From Siphonodentalium dalli (lineage: Eukaryota; Mollusca; Scaphopoda; Gadilida; Siphonodentaliidae), in assembly GCA_032622095.1 (NCBI GenBank), contig CP136066.1, forward strand, positions 147,899,559 through 147,963,558: 64,000 nt of DNA, in the 5' to 3' direction. The notes under the pieces were generated by a model. That model was not told where the DNA came from. It did no database searches and saw nothing but the letters and a program-made list of their open reading frames with translations. This document shows positions 49,263-58,300 of this stretch, piece after piece. Position numbers and translations under genes: made by a program. Within the stretch, counting starts at the first letter, position 1; each line of letters starts with the position of its first letter.

Positions 49263-50578
49263 GTAAGAACACATAGTTACCAATCTAAGGATTTGTTATC
49301 AATGGGATAATGCACGCACGTGAGCGCGCCAGTTATAAATTTGTTGTAGTGCATGAATGGGAAGTTGGAGATATTTAAATTGGACAACCCACACGATTAG
49401 TCTCTAGCACGGCCCTCATTATTTCGAAAGTTATACATGTACTAACCCCGGGTCAACGAGTTTCTTTGTATGGCACTCTGTCCTCCTCTTCCATCGCCGA
49501 AATCATCCGTTAGTCTGAAGGACATTCTCTCGATGAACGCGTAATCTGCCTCAGCTCTCAGCATTGCGTTCATATGCAATTTGTCGACTGGAATTGGAAG
49601 AAAAAACATGACTGAATGATGATTCCTTGCGAGAAAACAATTAAATCTAATAGGAGATTATGAACGAGTTGCATAGATATGGTATATTGGTCGGATGGTC
49701 AGTCAATGATTAGACGTATTTTGTGTTTCATGCAACCAATACAGGATGAGTCGCCAATCCATGCATGTTTACCCGAATGGCGAAGGCGATCCCCTGACAT
49801 TTTCGTGATTTTCCGCAAATTCACGTATAATAGACGAAAGTCTATCTGTAGGGAACACACGAACATATATGTACATGTATTAATCAGTATTAGAGCGGTT
49901 GAGTTGGTTCTTGCAACGCGACCACAAGAGGTATCTTTGTTGGCGTGTCTCGCAATAATGCCACCACCACCGTTATAATGGGCTATGTGTACTCAAATGC
50001 TCCCTGCTGATAATAGAGTTCTCTTGGAATATTCAGATTTGCCAATTACCACAAAATGACAACAGCCAAATGACAAATATTTTACACCTCGTACCTCGAC
50101 AGATTATTTGCACGACGGTGGAAATCTGGCTTGAAACATTACTACGTCATCCCATGTTTTATTCATACATGGTTATTCGTGTATTTTAAATAATGTCCGT
50201 AGCTATTGTCATATATATGATATCTTTATTAAATACACATTGCATATACTTTACGAACTAAGTAGCTCAAAAGCCTACTGGTCACGAGGTATTCACTGGT
50301 TAGATGGACCTGCATGAGCGTGTGCTGATGACACAGACGCCACTAGGTGGAGGAGTATGCATGCACGATGGTTCTTTTCATTCCATGAATACACGCTGAG
50401 AACAGTAGGTAAGTATCTTACCCATCGTCTTAATCAAACAATTGATAAATGCCTTTAACACACGTTAAAACTTCTCACTGTCGCCAAAGTCAATTTAAGT
50501 GTCAGACAACTTAGGTGGCATAGATATAATCTAATAAAATTGCACAGACCAAAACAGGAGCAAGACAGTGGTTAGTTT

Positions 50579-50582
50579 CTGT
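50579..50582. repeat. Target site duplication, left (CTGT)
   Basis: CTGT precedes the 5' LTR and recurs at 62180-62183 after the 3' LTR. Other units read CTAT at this place without the element, consistent with one substitution. Confidence 0.75.
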
Positions 50583-50700
50583 TGTTGTGTAAATAGTCAT
50601 GTGCTTGTTCAGAGTGCCCAAGGGAGGTCACTCGTGACGCCAGTTCCGACTGGGAAACGCAAACCCGGAACCAGGAGCCAGGTCTAGGAAGCGCGGGAAC

Positions 50701-50708
50701 TGACGTCA
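50701..50708 (+). promoter_or_regulatory. CRE-like site (TGACGTCA) in the LTR
   Basis: Perfect palindromic cAMP-response/ATF-CREB consensus, repeated at 62003-62010 in the 3' LTR. A TATA-like CTAAATA follows at 50722-50728, placing a possible start near 50750. A second TATAAAA lies at 50854-50860, close to the LTR end. Promoter function is inferred. Confidence 0.45.
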
Positions 50709-50808
50709 CGGCAGACGATTTCTAAATACAGACCACAGCGGCAGCTTGTTATTATTCTGAGCAAAAGTGATCAACTAGAAGTTACTAATGATCTGGATTC
50801 ACAGTTAG

Positions 50809-50814
50809 GTGAGT
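50809..50814 (+). promoter_or_regulatory. Candidate 5' splice donor in the LTR (AG/GTGAGT)
   Basis: TTAG/GTGAGT matches the metazoan donor consensus closely. It lies downstream of the likely transcription start, so genomic transcripts would carry it. Possible acceptors are at 51356-51357 and 59188-59189. Confidence 0.5.
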
Positions 50815-50878
50815 CTAGTTTACTTAACCATTGTGTAGTCATTGTCTATAAGGTATAAAACACCCCTTTATACTTTAC

Positions 50879-50895
50879 TGGCGTCCGTCGACATT
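50879..50895 (+). other. Primer-binding site
   Basis: TGGCGTCCGTCGACATT starts one base after the LTR end. The leading TGG complements a tRNA CCA terminus. The primer tRNA is not identified. Confidence 0.6.
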
Positions 50896-51432
50896 TGTTT
50901 ATCTGTGCGGAATTTCCCAATTTCGCCGTTTTCTGACACGCTGCACTAAGCGAGTCATTTTCGCACAATTGTGAATGTGATTCGATCCTAGTATACTCAA
51001 AAGGATTTATACTGGTAGCATATTGTAATTTTCACGGAAATCGTTACTTTTAACGATTTTGTGACAATTTTTAACTTCGGAAATTCAACAATTGAATTTT
51101 CGGCGTGCCGTCATCTACTAGTATTATAAATAGTAATAACTATTTATTGGTAATAAAGCATTTTCGGTGATAACTACCACAGTTGTAATTGAAGATCATT
51201 AGTATCAAGTTTTCAAAAGATTTATTCTGGATCCAGTGTGTTTGAGAAAAATAATTTTTTTCAATACACTGTAAAAAATTTATTCTTTCAAAGAATATAT
51301 TTTTCCTTTTTATCATCTGGTTCTTTTGGAAATTTACTATTTGTGCGGTCTAGACAGGTGTAGCAATAAATAGGTACATCATTGTCGACCGCCCACCAAG
51401 TTTTTACCATTTTGTCAACAAATAAATCCGCA
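50896..51432 (+). other. Retrotransposon 5' leader
   Basis: AT-rich untranslated leader of about 540 nt. It contains a pyrimidine-rich stretch followed by TCTAGACAG (AG at 51356-51357), a possible splice acceptor for the HhH/Gag messages. Confidence 0.5.
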
Positions 51433-51885
51433 ATGGATAAAATAAAGGTAAACACGGCAAGTTCTGAAGAACTGTGCCTAATCCCAAACGTAGGGAAGAA
51501 ATTGGCAAGCCTGATAATGAAGAAGAGACAGGAGCTACAATTTTTGGGGGAAGAGGATTTAATGGAAATACCTCACTTCAGGGGGTCCCCAGACCAATGG
51601 GCAGTGATCGATCTGTCCAGGCCCGGGCATGACTCAGGAAATGATTATCCCGTGCTACCAGCAGATTTGTCTGACAACCGGACACATCGATCAGACAAGC
51701 CACCACACACTGGGATAACAGACATCACTCCCCCACCCACAAATCTGAAAATGAGACCATATACTAACCTCATTCAGGACAACTCCTCCATATCAAAGGG
51801 AGAATACACTACCTGCAGCCCACAATGGGCAAGTAGTCATGGAATCAGTAAGGGGAAAGGGGGAGCTGGCCAATACGTTCCCTAA
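51433..51885 (+). CDS. Small helix-hairpin-helix (HhH, ComEA-like) ORF upstream of Gag
   Basis: ATG at 51433 begins a 150-residue protein starting MDKIKVNTASSEEL. Residues about 5-50 form a helix-hairpin-helix pair of the ComEA type: VNTASSEELCLIPNVGKKL, a second helix (ASLIMKKRQEL), then LMEIPHF. HhH motifs bind DNA backbone non-specifically. The rest is Pro/Asp/His-rich and probably disordered. In-frame codons continue upstream to 51382 without an ATG. The 3' end overlaps the Gag ORF by 47 nt, and the Gag-frame open stretch by about 130 nt, in another frame (+1). It could be a separate protein or the N-terminus of a frameshift or spliced fusion with Gag. Its role might be in nucleic-acid handling in the particle, which is inference. 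Confidence 0.7.
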   Translation: MDKIKVNTASSEELCLIPNVGKKLASLIMKKRQELQFLGEEDLMEIPHFRGSPDQWAVIDLSRPGHDSGNDYPVLPADLSDNRTHRSDKPPHTGITDITPPPTNLKMRPYTNLIQDNSSISKGEYTTCSPQWASSHGISKGKGGAGQYVP

Positions 51886-54862
51886 TCTAGAAAGTGACAA
51901 TGATGAGGATCACATGGCCACCATCCCATCACCCACTAATGTAAATGTTGGTGGGGTACAGTCACATAGGTCATTGGTTACATCGCCGGTCAGCGACAGA
52001 CATGAGATTAACCAACACAGGTCACCCCAAACTGGGCCACAATGGCCAGGTAACCCGTCATGTCAGGCCCCATATGAGGTAATACAACCTACACGTGGAT
52101 CACAAACCATTGCCCACTGTACAGTGACACAAATGTCGTTGACACAGCCTTCAGTGTTGCAACATGCTCGCACACGAGCAGGCATAGTGGAACAGTCCAC
52201 AGGCCAAACGCAAGCTACAATAGCAGCTGAGAGTCGACATCATGTGATCAGCTACCCACAGTTGGATCAGGGGCGACCACAATGGGACCCCGAGTACGAG
52301 AACGGCACAGATCCAATTGTTGGCGCCCCATACAGCAATTCCTCAAATGTGAATCGCTATGGCAATTATTCTCCAAACATGGGGGGCAGTTTCGCAGGGC
52401 AAACACCAACTTCAGGTGGTGATAACCAACAACAAACCACTCAGGGACCCAATGCCATGTCACAAGAGCATAATGCTAAGCGACGGCAGGCACCAGGTGA
52501 CAACCGAAACAACCCACCGACCTATGATGGTTATGATGAGCGTGCACGGTTGTTAGAGACAGTTCGGGTGAATGGTTTAACATCTAACACAGACGTCCGA
52601 TCCAAGGGTTTGTCGGCGATTAAGCCAGACTCAGTACCTCAGGCCTACAACAGGCCCCACCTTGGAAAGGTAGAATGCACCCAAAGATCAGGTGTACCTC
52701 TAGTGGGCCCGGCACCAGTCTCACATTCATACTACCAATCGCCCACATCAGGGGAGGTGATGTCCTCTCAGAGACACCCCCTGGATCAGCAGCGTTTAGC
52801 AGGGCTAACAAATACCACCCTAGGTTCAAAATCAGTACAACCAGGGCGGTTCAGAGCAACCCCTGTTACTCGAAATCAACTGGCACATGCACATGGTTGG
52901 GATGAGGGGCCGGTAAACCATGAGTACCTGGGTTCTGCGCGAAACCAGGGCGGCGGATACATTGGTCAAAATGAACCAAGGGTGACCACACAATTCCAAT
53001 CAGAATTGAGTGAATTCTCGGGTGACATCCATGGTTTAACATACAGGCCCTCACCAGACATAAATGGTGAAGGGAGGGGTTCTGGCACCAACCAAAATGG
53101 CTGGATCTGGGCAGAACCTCCACAAGCTCAATATGCAGAGCAAATGGTAGGGGCGACGAGGCAGGCATCGTACGTTACAGGTGGGGATTTCGGGGCCCAC
53201 CAGGTATACCACCAAACCGAGTCCACCCCCTCACACATGGCAGAACATACGAATCTGACCGGTGCTCATAAAAAGCGAGCACGGTTCAGCAACAGTTATG
53301 AAGAGAGTGATTTCGGCCGATCACTAGTCACAACTCGACCACAACGGGAGAGTTTTAATCATGTCAGGATGGAAGGGCCGGGCCGCAACGGCCCAGATAC
53401 CAATACCACCTTTGGAATTCAGTGTGTTTCACCACAGGGCCCGGAAACCGGTTATGACAACTTTAGTCAGGCACCAGCTAGACCAAGGTTTCAACCATTT
53501 CAGACACCAGGGTTACAAACACCCTTACCTTACCCCGTTCCCACGATAGGGTTGATGATGCAACCTCGGGTGCTCGAGGACACTGGCACATCACCGGGCC
53601 ACAACCAGTTATTCAGGCCCGCCCCAATGGTTCCCGCGCAACGCCATGGAACATTGGAAGTGAGACCACAAGGAAATTACAATTTCTACGACCATAATGA
53701 GTCTAATGCACCTGAACAGCGGCGGCCTCGACAACGGCCAGAGGCCGGACGAGACATTGGGTCTGGCCCTCGTTTAAATCGAAATGAGTTCACGCCGGTT
53801 CGCCATCCACCCAGACTGCCGAAAGGTTTTTGGTATGATGGTGGTGAACCGTGGCAGCCTTTCAAGCTCAAGTTTACCCAATATTCAGAGGCTCAGCAAT
53901 GGAACCCTGACGAAACCAAGCAGGCATTGTGTTGGTGTTTGGGGGGTCGTGCTAGCGAGTACCACACGCTCCTAAATGAACGGAATCCAGACACTGACAT
54001 AACTCAACTGTTAGAGGGTTTGGAGGCACGTTTCGGGTTTCATGACCTACCGGAAACGACTCAACTTCGTTTCCAACAAGCCCGCCAACAGCCAGATCAG
54101 ACCCTGGAAGAGTGGGCTGAGATGGTCCTGACCTTGGCAACCAGAGCATTCAAGGAATGTTCAGCGGAGTTCACCTTCAAGCAGGCAATTGTCCGTTTCT
54201 GTCAGGGTTGTAGCGACACTAGGGCTGCAGAGTTGGTGGCCATGGAGAACCCCTCCACAATGGAACGGGCGATGAACCGCATTCGTTGGCACCAACACAC
54301 ATATGCGGCAATTCATGGTTCAAGGTCACCACGCCGGGAAGTGCGCCGAGTATCCTCAGATACCGACGAGGACTATAGTCCAAGTAGGGTCAGGGCTATT
54401 AGGTCATCAGGGCGGGGGAGATCAGGTTTCAGACAATCCCGGAATGACTATAACAGTCCCCGGGGTGATTGGCAATCCGGAAATGAACAGCGAGCAAGTT
54501 CCCCGGGCTCTGCTCAATCCAACCGAAACCCAAGCGAGTTTGCGGTCTGGAAAGCTCGCACTTTAGCTTTAGAGACGAATATATCAGGTCTCAGCGGAAA
54601 GTTTGACAAGCTGACAACAACTGTCGAGAAGCTGTCTGTGTCTCTGGGAAACCCAGGAGGATCGTCAACAACTGACAAATCCAAGATGGAACCAAAGTCA
54701 AGGTCACCATCTCCCAAGGTCAAATCCACCCAGTGTTTCCTCTGTTCCGGATATGGACATTACCAACGAGACTGTCCCTCCCGCAACTCAGAGAATCATT
54801 CAAACCATGAGACACGAGTAAAATTCTCGTTACCAACAAACTCCAAGGGGTCGGAGGCATAG
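51839..54862 (+). CDS. gag: Gag polyprotein (long N-terminal extension, capsid domain, CCHC knuckle)
   Basis: 1,007 residues, ATG at 51839. Residues 1 to about 650 are Gln/Pro/Thr/Gly-rich and low complexity. From about 655 to 820 there is a Gypsy-type capsid/retrotrans_gag region (PKGFWYDGGEPWQPF, ALCWCLGGRASEYHTLL, QTLEEWAEMVLTLA). It is followed by an Arg/Ser-rich segment, a short coiled-coil-like stretch (about 900-930) and one zinc knuckle, C966-x2-C969-x4-H974-x4-C979. Gag packages the RNA and builds the particle. At about 1,000 residues it is much longer than the usual few hundred of Gypsy Gag. The ORF overlaps the protease frame by 52 nt in the -1 frame, so protease/pol probably need a -1 frameshift or splicing. 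I see no canonical X-XXY-YYZ heptamer in the overlap. Confidence 0.9.
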   Translation: MESVRGKGELANTFPNLESDNDEDHMATIPSPTNVNVGGVQSHRSLVTSPVSDRHEINQHRSPQTGPQWPGNPSCQAPYEVIQPTRGSQTIAHCTVTQMSLTQPSVLQHARTRAGIVEQSTGQTQATIAAESRHHVISYPQLDQGRPQWDPEYENGTDPIVGAPYSNSSNVNRYGNYSPNMGGSFAGQTPTSGGDNQQQTTQGPNAMSQEHNAKRRQAPGDNRNNPPTYDGYDERARLLETVRVNGLTSNTDVRSKGLSAIKPDSVPQAYNRPHLGKVECTQRSGVPLVGPAPVSHSYYQSPTSGEVMSSQRHPLDQQRLAGLTNTTLGSKSVQPGRFRATPVTRNQLAHAHGWDEGPVNHEYLGSARNQGGGYIGQNEPRVTTQFQSELSEFSGDIHGLTYRPSPDINGEGRGSGTNQNGWIWAEPPQAQYAEQMVGATRQASYVTGGDFGAHQVYHQTESTPSHMAEHTNLTGAHKKRARFSNSYEESDFGRSLVTTRPQRESFNHVRMEGPGRNGPDTNTTFGIQCVSPQGPETGYDNFSQAPARPRFQPFQTPGLQTPLPYPVPTIGLMMQPRVLEDTGTSPGHNQLFRPAPMVPAQRHGTLEVRPQGNYNFYDHNESNAPEQRRPRQRPEAGRDIGSGPRLNRNEFTPVRHPPRLPKGFWYDGGEPWQPFKLKFTQYSEAQQWNPDETKQALCWCLGGRASEYHTLLNERNPDTDITQLLEGLEARFGFHDLPETTQLRFQQARQQPDQTLEEWAEMVLTLATRAFKECSAEFTFKQAIVRFCQGCSDTRAAELVAMENPSTMERAMNRIRWHQHTYAAIHGSRSPRREVRRVSSDTDEDYSPSRVRAIRSSGRGRSGFRQSRNDYNSPRGDWQSGNEQRASSPGSAQSNRNPSEFAVWKARTLALETNISGLSGKFDKLTTTVEKLSVSLGNPGGSSTTDKSKMEPKSRSPSPKVKSTQCFLCSGYGHYQRDCPSRNSENHSNHETRVKFSLPTNSKGSEA

Positions 54863-55335
54863 GTCTGACTCTTGACCCCAACACAAACACAGACCTTGAA
54901 ATAAACCCTACCGATATCTCATTTAATGACCTACCTGAATTGACCATTCAGCGGGTTAAATCACATTCAGCAATTGAAATTCCAATTAGTGTAGCAGGCA
55001 CAGCAACTCGTGCTATTGTTGACACCGCCGCGGATGTCACTATCCTGTCTGACAAACTGTTCAGTGAACTTCAGCCTACCCCTAAGATTATAAGGAACCT
55101 GAAGTTCAACACTGCAGCCAGGGATGGTCAGATGATGGGCAGTCTAGTAGGTCCCGTTTCTATCAAAGTGGGGGGTTTAGAAGTGGAGGAGAGAGTCTAT
55201 GTTGCACCAATCGAGGACACAATGTTACTGGGCATAGATTTCTTGAAGAAACATCAAGCAAAAATTGATGTCCAAAAGGGCTCAATATCATTGGGGAAGT
55301 ATGATGTGCCTACAGTCTCGGGTGGGGACCCATAA
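54811..55335 (+). CDS. Retropepsin-like aspartic protease
   Basis: Open frame from 54811 (overlapping the end of Gag) to TAA at 55333-55335, with no ATG near its start, as expected for a frameshift product. The active-site segment reads IVDTAADVTILS, where most retropepsins have Asp-Thr/Ser-Gly; here the Gly is Ala. The later LLGIDFL motif is typical. It would process Gag-Pol as a homodimer. Its frame continues directly into pol after the TAA, so the two form one polyprotein broken by a single stop codon. Confidence 0.8.
   Translation, partial: DTSKILVTNKLQGVGGIGLTLDPNTNTDLEINPTDISFNDLPELTIQRVKSHSAIEIPISVAGTATRAIVDTAADVTILSDKLFSELQPTPKIIRNLKFNTAARDGQMMGSLVGPVSIKVGGLEVEERVYVAPIEDTMLLGIDFLKKHQAKIDVQKGSISLGKYDVPTVSGGDP
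55333..55335 (+). other. In-frame TAA separating protease and RT
   Basis: The frame is open on both sides; downstream codons begin Val-Ala-Ile-Ile-Ala-Arg and run into the linker that normally joins protease to RT. It may be a disabling mutation in this copy or a programmed readthrough site. The following bases (GTT GCG) do not match the well-known viral readthrough contexts. Confidence 0.85.
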
Positions 55336-58300
55336 GTTGCGATAATCGCACGGGTAACAGTTTCCAAGGGAACGATAATTCCTCCACAGTCGGTGGTGTG
55401 GCTACAATGTGACATCCATCCACCCATGGCAAATTTCATGCTGGAGCCCAGGATGTTAGATAGCATTTTCATGTTACCATCTCTACATCACGGATATAAG
55501 CACAAAGTTTGTTTCATTAACCCCAATAACCACCCGGTTCGCCTTTTTAAATCACAACTTGTGGCGGATGCCTCAGAAATTGATAGTATCTTGGCAGATA
55601 GGGACAAACTGGATAGGCACAATGACCTAGACCAGAACCGGAGTGAAGCACCAATAAATAGCTCCATGAGTCCGATGGCAGCAGCAACTGTGGCCATGGT
55701 TTCCTCAGGGGGGGATCAACCAGAGAGGCAGGGGGAATCCCAATCGAGGGTAGGAGCTACACCAGCAACAGGTGAAGACCCCATCCCAGACAAACACACT
55801 ATATTAAGCAAAATTCCTGAGCGACTACAGGATTTGTTTAAAGAGTCCACCAAGCTAATAACAGAGCCCTACATATCTCAACTGGCTGACTTGTTGGTGG
55901 AGTTCCAAGATGTGTTTGCCCGCGATGAGTTTGATTTAGGGAATTTTCGAGAAATCGAACACTGTATCGACACGGGGGAGGCGCGACCAGTTAGACAACC
56001 TATGAGGCGCACTCCCATGCATTTCGTGGACAAAGAGGAGGCCCATCTGAAGAAACTTCTAGCAAGTAAGGTGATAGAGCCATCCCTGTCTGAGTGGGTT
56101 TCCCCTCCAGTCTTGGTTAAAAAACGTGATTCCACAGTGCGGTGGTGCATTGACTTTCGGTTGGTTAATGCTGTGACCACAAAGGAAACCTACCCACTGC
56201 CAAGGATCGATGAATGTTTAGACACTCTGAGTGGGAACCTTTGGTTCGGAAAGGCCGACTGCATGGCAGCGTATCATCAGGTATATGTACGCGAGGCAGA
56301 TCGTTGTAAGACAGCGTTCCAGACCAAATATGGATCTTTCCAGTTCGTTAAAATGCCTTTTGGACTCTCGGGAAGCCCGTTTACGTGGTGTAGGGTGATA
56401 GACCTGGTCCTGCAGGGGCTAAATTGGGACATCTGTCTAGGCTATATCGACGACGTGGTTATCAATGGAGTGTCGGAAAGTGTGCACTTGGAAAATTTGA
56501 CTAAAGTTCTAAGTCGTTTCAGAAAGTATGATCTGAAATTAAAGCCAAGCAAGTGTGTTTTCTTTCAGCAGACCATTGAATTCCTGGGTCGAATTGTCAG
56601 TCGGACAGGGGTGCAAATGAGTGACTCATCAATTGAGATTGTTCAAAATTGGCCGGAGCCTACATGCACTCGGGAGGTGGAAAGTTTCTGTGGCCTAACC
56701 AACTACCATAGGTCATTCATTCGGAACTATGCTGAAATAGCCCAACCACTCTATTCCATAACAGGGAAACATAAATTTCACTGGGGCCAGGAGCAACAGA
56801 GCGCTTTCGACAACCTGAAAGTAGCTTTGACATCACCCCCTTTACTTGCATTACCAAATCGTACGGACATGCTCATTTTGGACACCGATGCCAGCTGCCA
56901 TTCAATTGGGGCCGAGCTCCTCCAACTCCAAAATGGAGAGGAGCGGGTCGTCGCATTCGGTAGTTTTTCTCTAACCCCCCAGCAAACCAAATATTGCACT
57001 ACTCGTCGCGAAATGTTGGCAGTGGTCCGTTTCACAAGGCAGTTTCGGCACTACCTCTTGGGGAAACCTTTTCTCTTGAGGACAGACCACAACAGTCTCA
57101 AATGGTTGATGAATTTCAAAGATCCCCAGAACCAGTTGGCACGATGGTTGGAAGAACTGAGCAGATATGACATGGTCATAGAGCACAGGCCAGGTGTGAA
57201 ACATGCCAACGCTGACACAATGTCGCGAAGGCCGCAGGATGTGACTTGCCCACTTTACGTGGCTGGGTGCAACCTGAGTAATCTCCCATGTGGTGGTTGC
57301 AAATACTGCCAGCGCTTACACACAAGCTGGGCAAAGTTTGAGGAAGATGTCGATTTTGTGGTACCCCTAGCTCAGGGTTCAGTCCAGTTCTCAGAAATTG
57401 GTCATGATACCCCAACGGTAGCCAAACTGAGCAGTCTTGAGGCATCAGGGGCAGATGATATCATAGCGTTACCTTGGGACTCAGACAAGGACTGGGTAGA
57501 TACCCAGGAAAACATAGGCAGCATATGCCCTGCATCAGGGTGGACCCACACTCACCTTATGCTCAACTATTCCCCTGGTAGGGAGCAAGCTATCCCAATC
57601 AGACAAACCACCTCCCCGGAAGATACCCTTGGAACACAAGCAACAGGCGACCCGCCTTTACTATCTGACATAGGTAGCCGTGAAGATCTGGCTACGGTCC
57701 AACAATTGGATCCAGACCTAGGCCCCATATTCACGTGGTTGGAAGTGGGAAATGAGCCTTCTGAGGGGGAGTTGTTTCTGGGAAGTCAAACAACCAAATA
57801 CATCTGGGTGAACCGGAAACGATTCCTCATCAAGGATGGCCTTTTGTATAAGATACGCCACAATGGCGATCAAGTACTCGTAGTACCAAGCTACTATGCA
57901 GATCAAATTCTACCACTGGCCCATGACATACCAGCTTCAGGGCACCAAGGAATAGTACGAACACGCTCCCGGGTGAGGGCAAATTACTATTGGTATGGTA
58001 TCTCCAATGACATCAAAACTTTTGTAGAATCTTGCCCTCAGTGCAATCAGGGTAAAAAAACAACTCGCCACGCAAGGTGGGAGCAGGTACAGTACCATGC
58101 AGGGGTACCTATGGAGCGTGTCCATCTAGATTTTCTTGGGCCGTTACCTCTCAGTCACGATGGAAATCGTTACATTTTAATGATGGTTGACCAATTCTCG
58201 AAGTGGGTGGAATGCATACCACTGCCGGACCAGACCGCAGAAACTGCCGCAATGGCAGCTCTGGATCAGTTTTTCTCCAGGTTCGGATGCCCACTACAAA

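Larger units (their letters stand above)
26459..49347. repeat. Tandem segmental-duplication unit C, heavily expanded
   Basis: Third copy. Homology to units A and B runs from 26459 to about 30893, is interrupted by the inverted duplication and the 6.6-kb palindromic TTAA element, and resumes at about 42893 (equivalent of 8448 in A). It then carries gamma (44472-49022) and delta (49166-49262). LINE Z is almost entirely deleted at the C/D junction, leaving only about 0.1 kb after 49347. This copy is more diverged from A and B than they are from each other. Confidence 0.75.
50583..50877 (+). repeat. 5' LTR
   Basis: 295 bp, beginning TGTTGTGTAAATAG and ending TATACTTTA. It matches 61885-62179 with one difference (C at 50618 against T at 61920). 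It includes a palindromic TGACGTCA and a GTGAGT splice-donor motif. Confidence 0.92.

Noticed and set aside
50854-50860. TATAAAA as the main LTR promoter
   Set aside because: It is only about 20 bp from the LTR end, so transcription would start outside the LTR and leave no R region; the upstream CTAAATA is more plausible.
51843-51852. TCAGTAAGG near the Gag start as a splice donor
   Set aside because: Resembles a donor, but the match is weaker than the LTR donor and no matching purpose is evident.
52866-53168. Minus-strand ORFs opposite gag and pol
   Set aside because: Shadows of long, clearly coding plus-strand frames.
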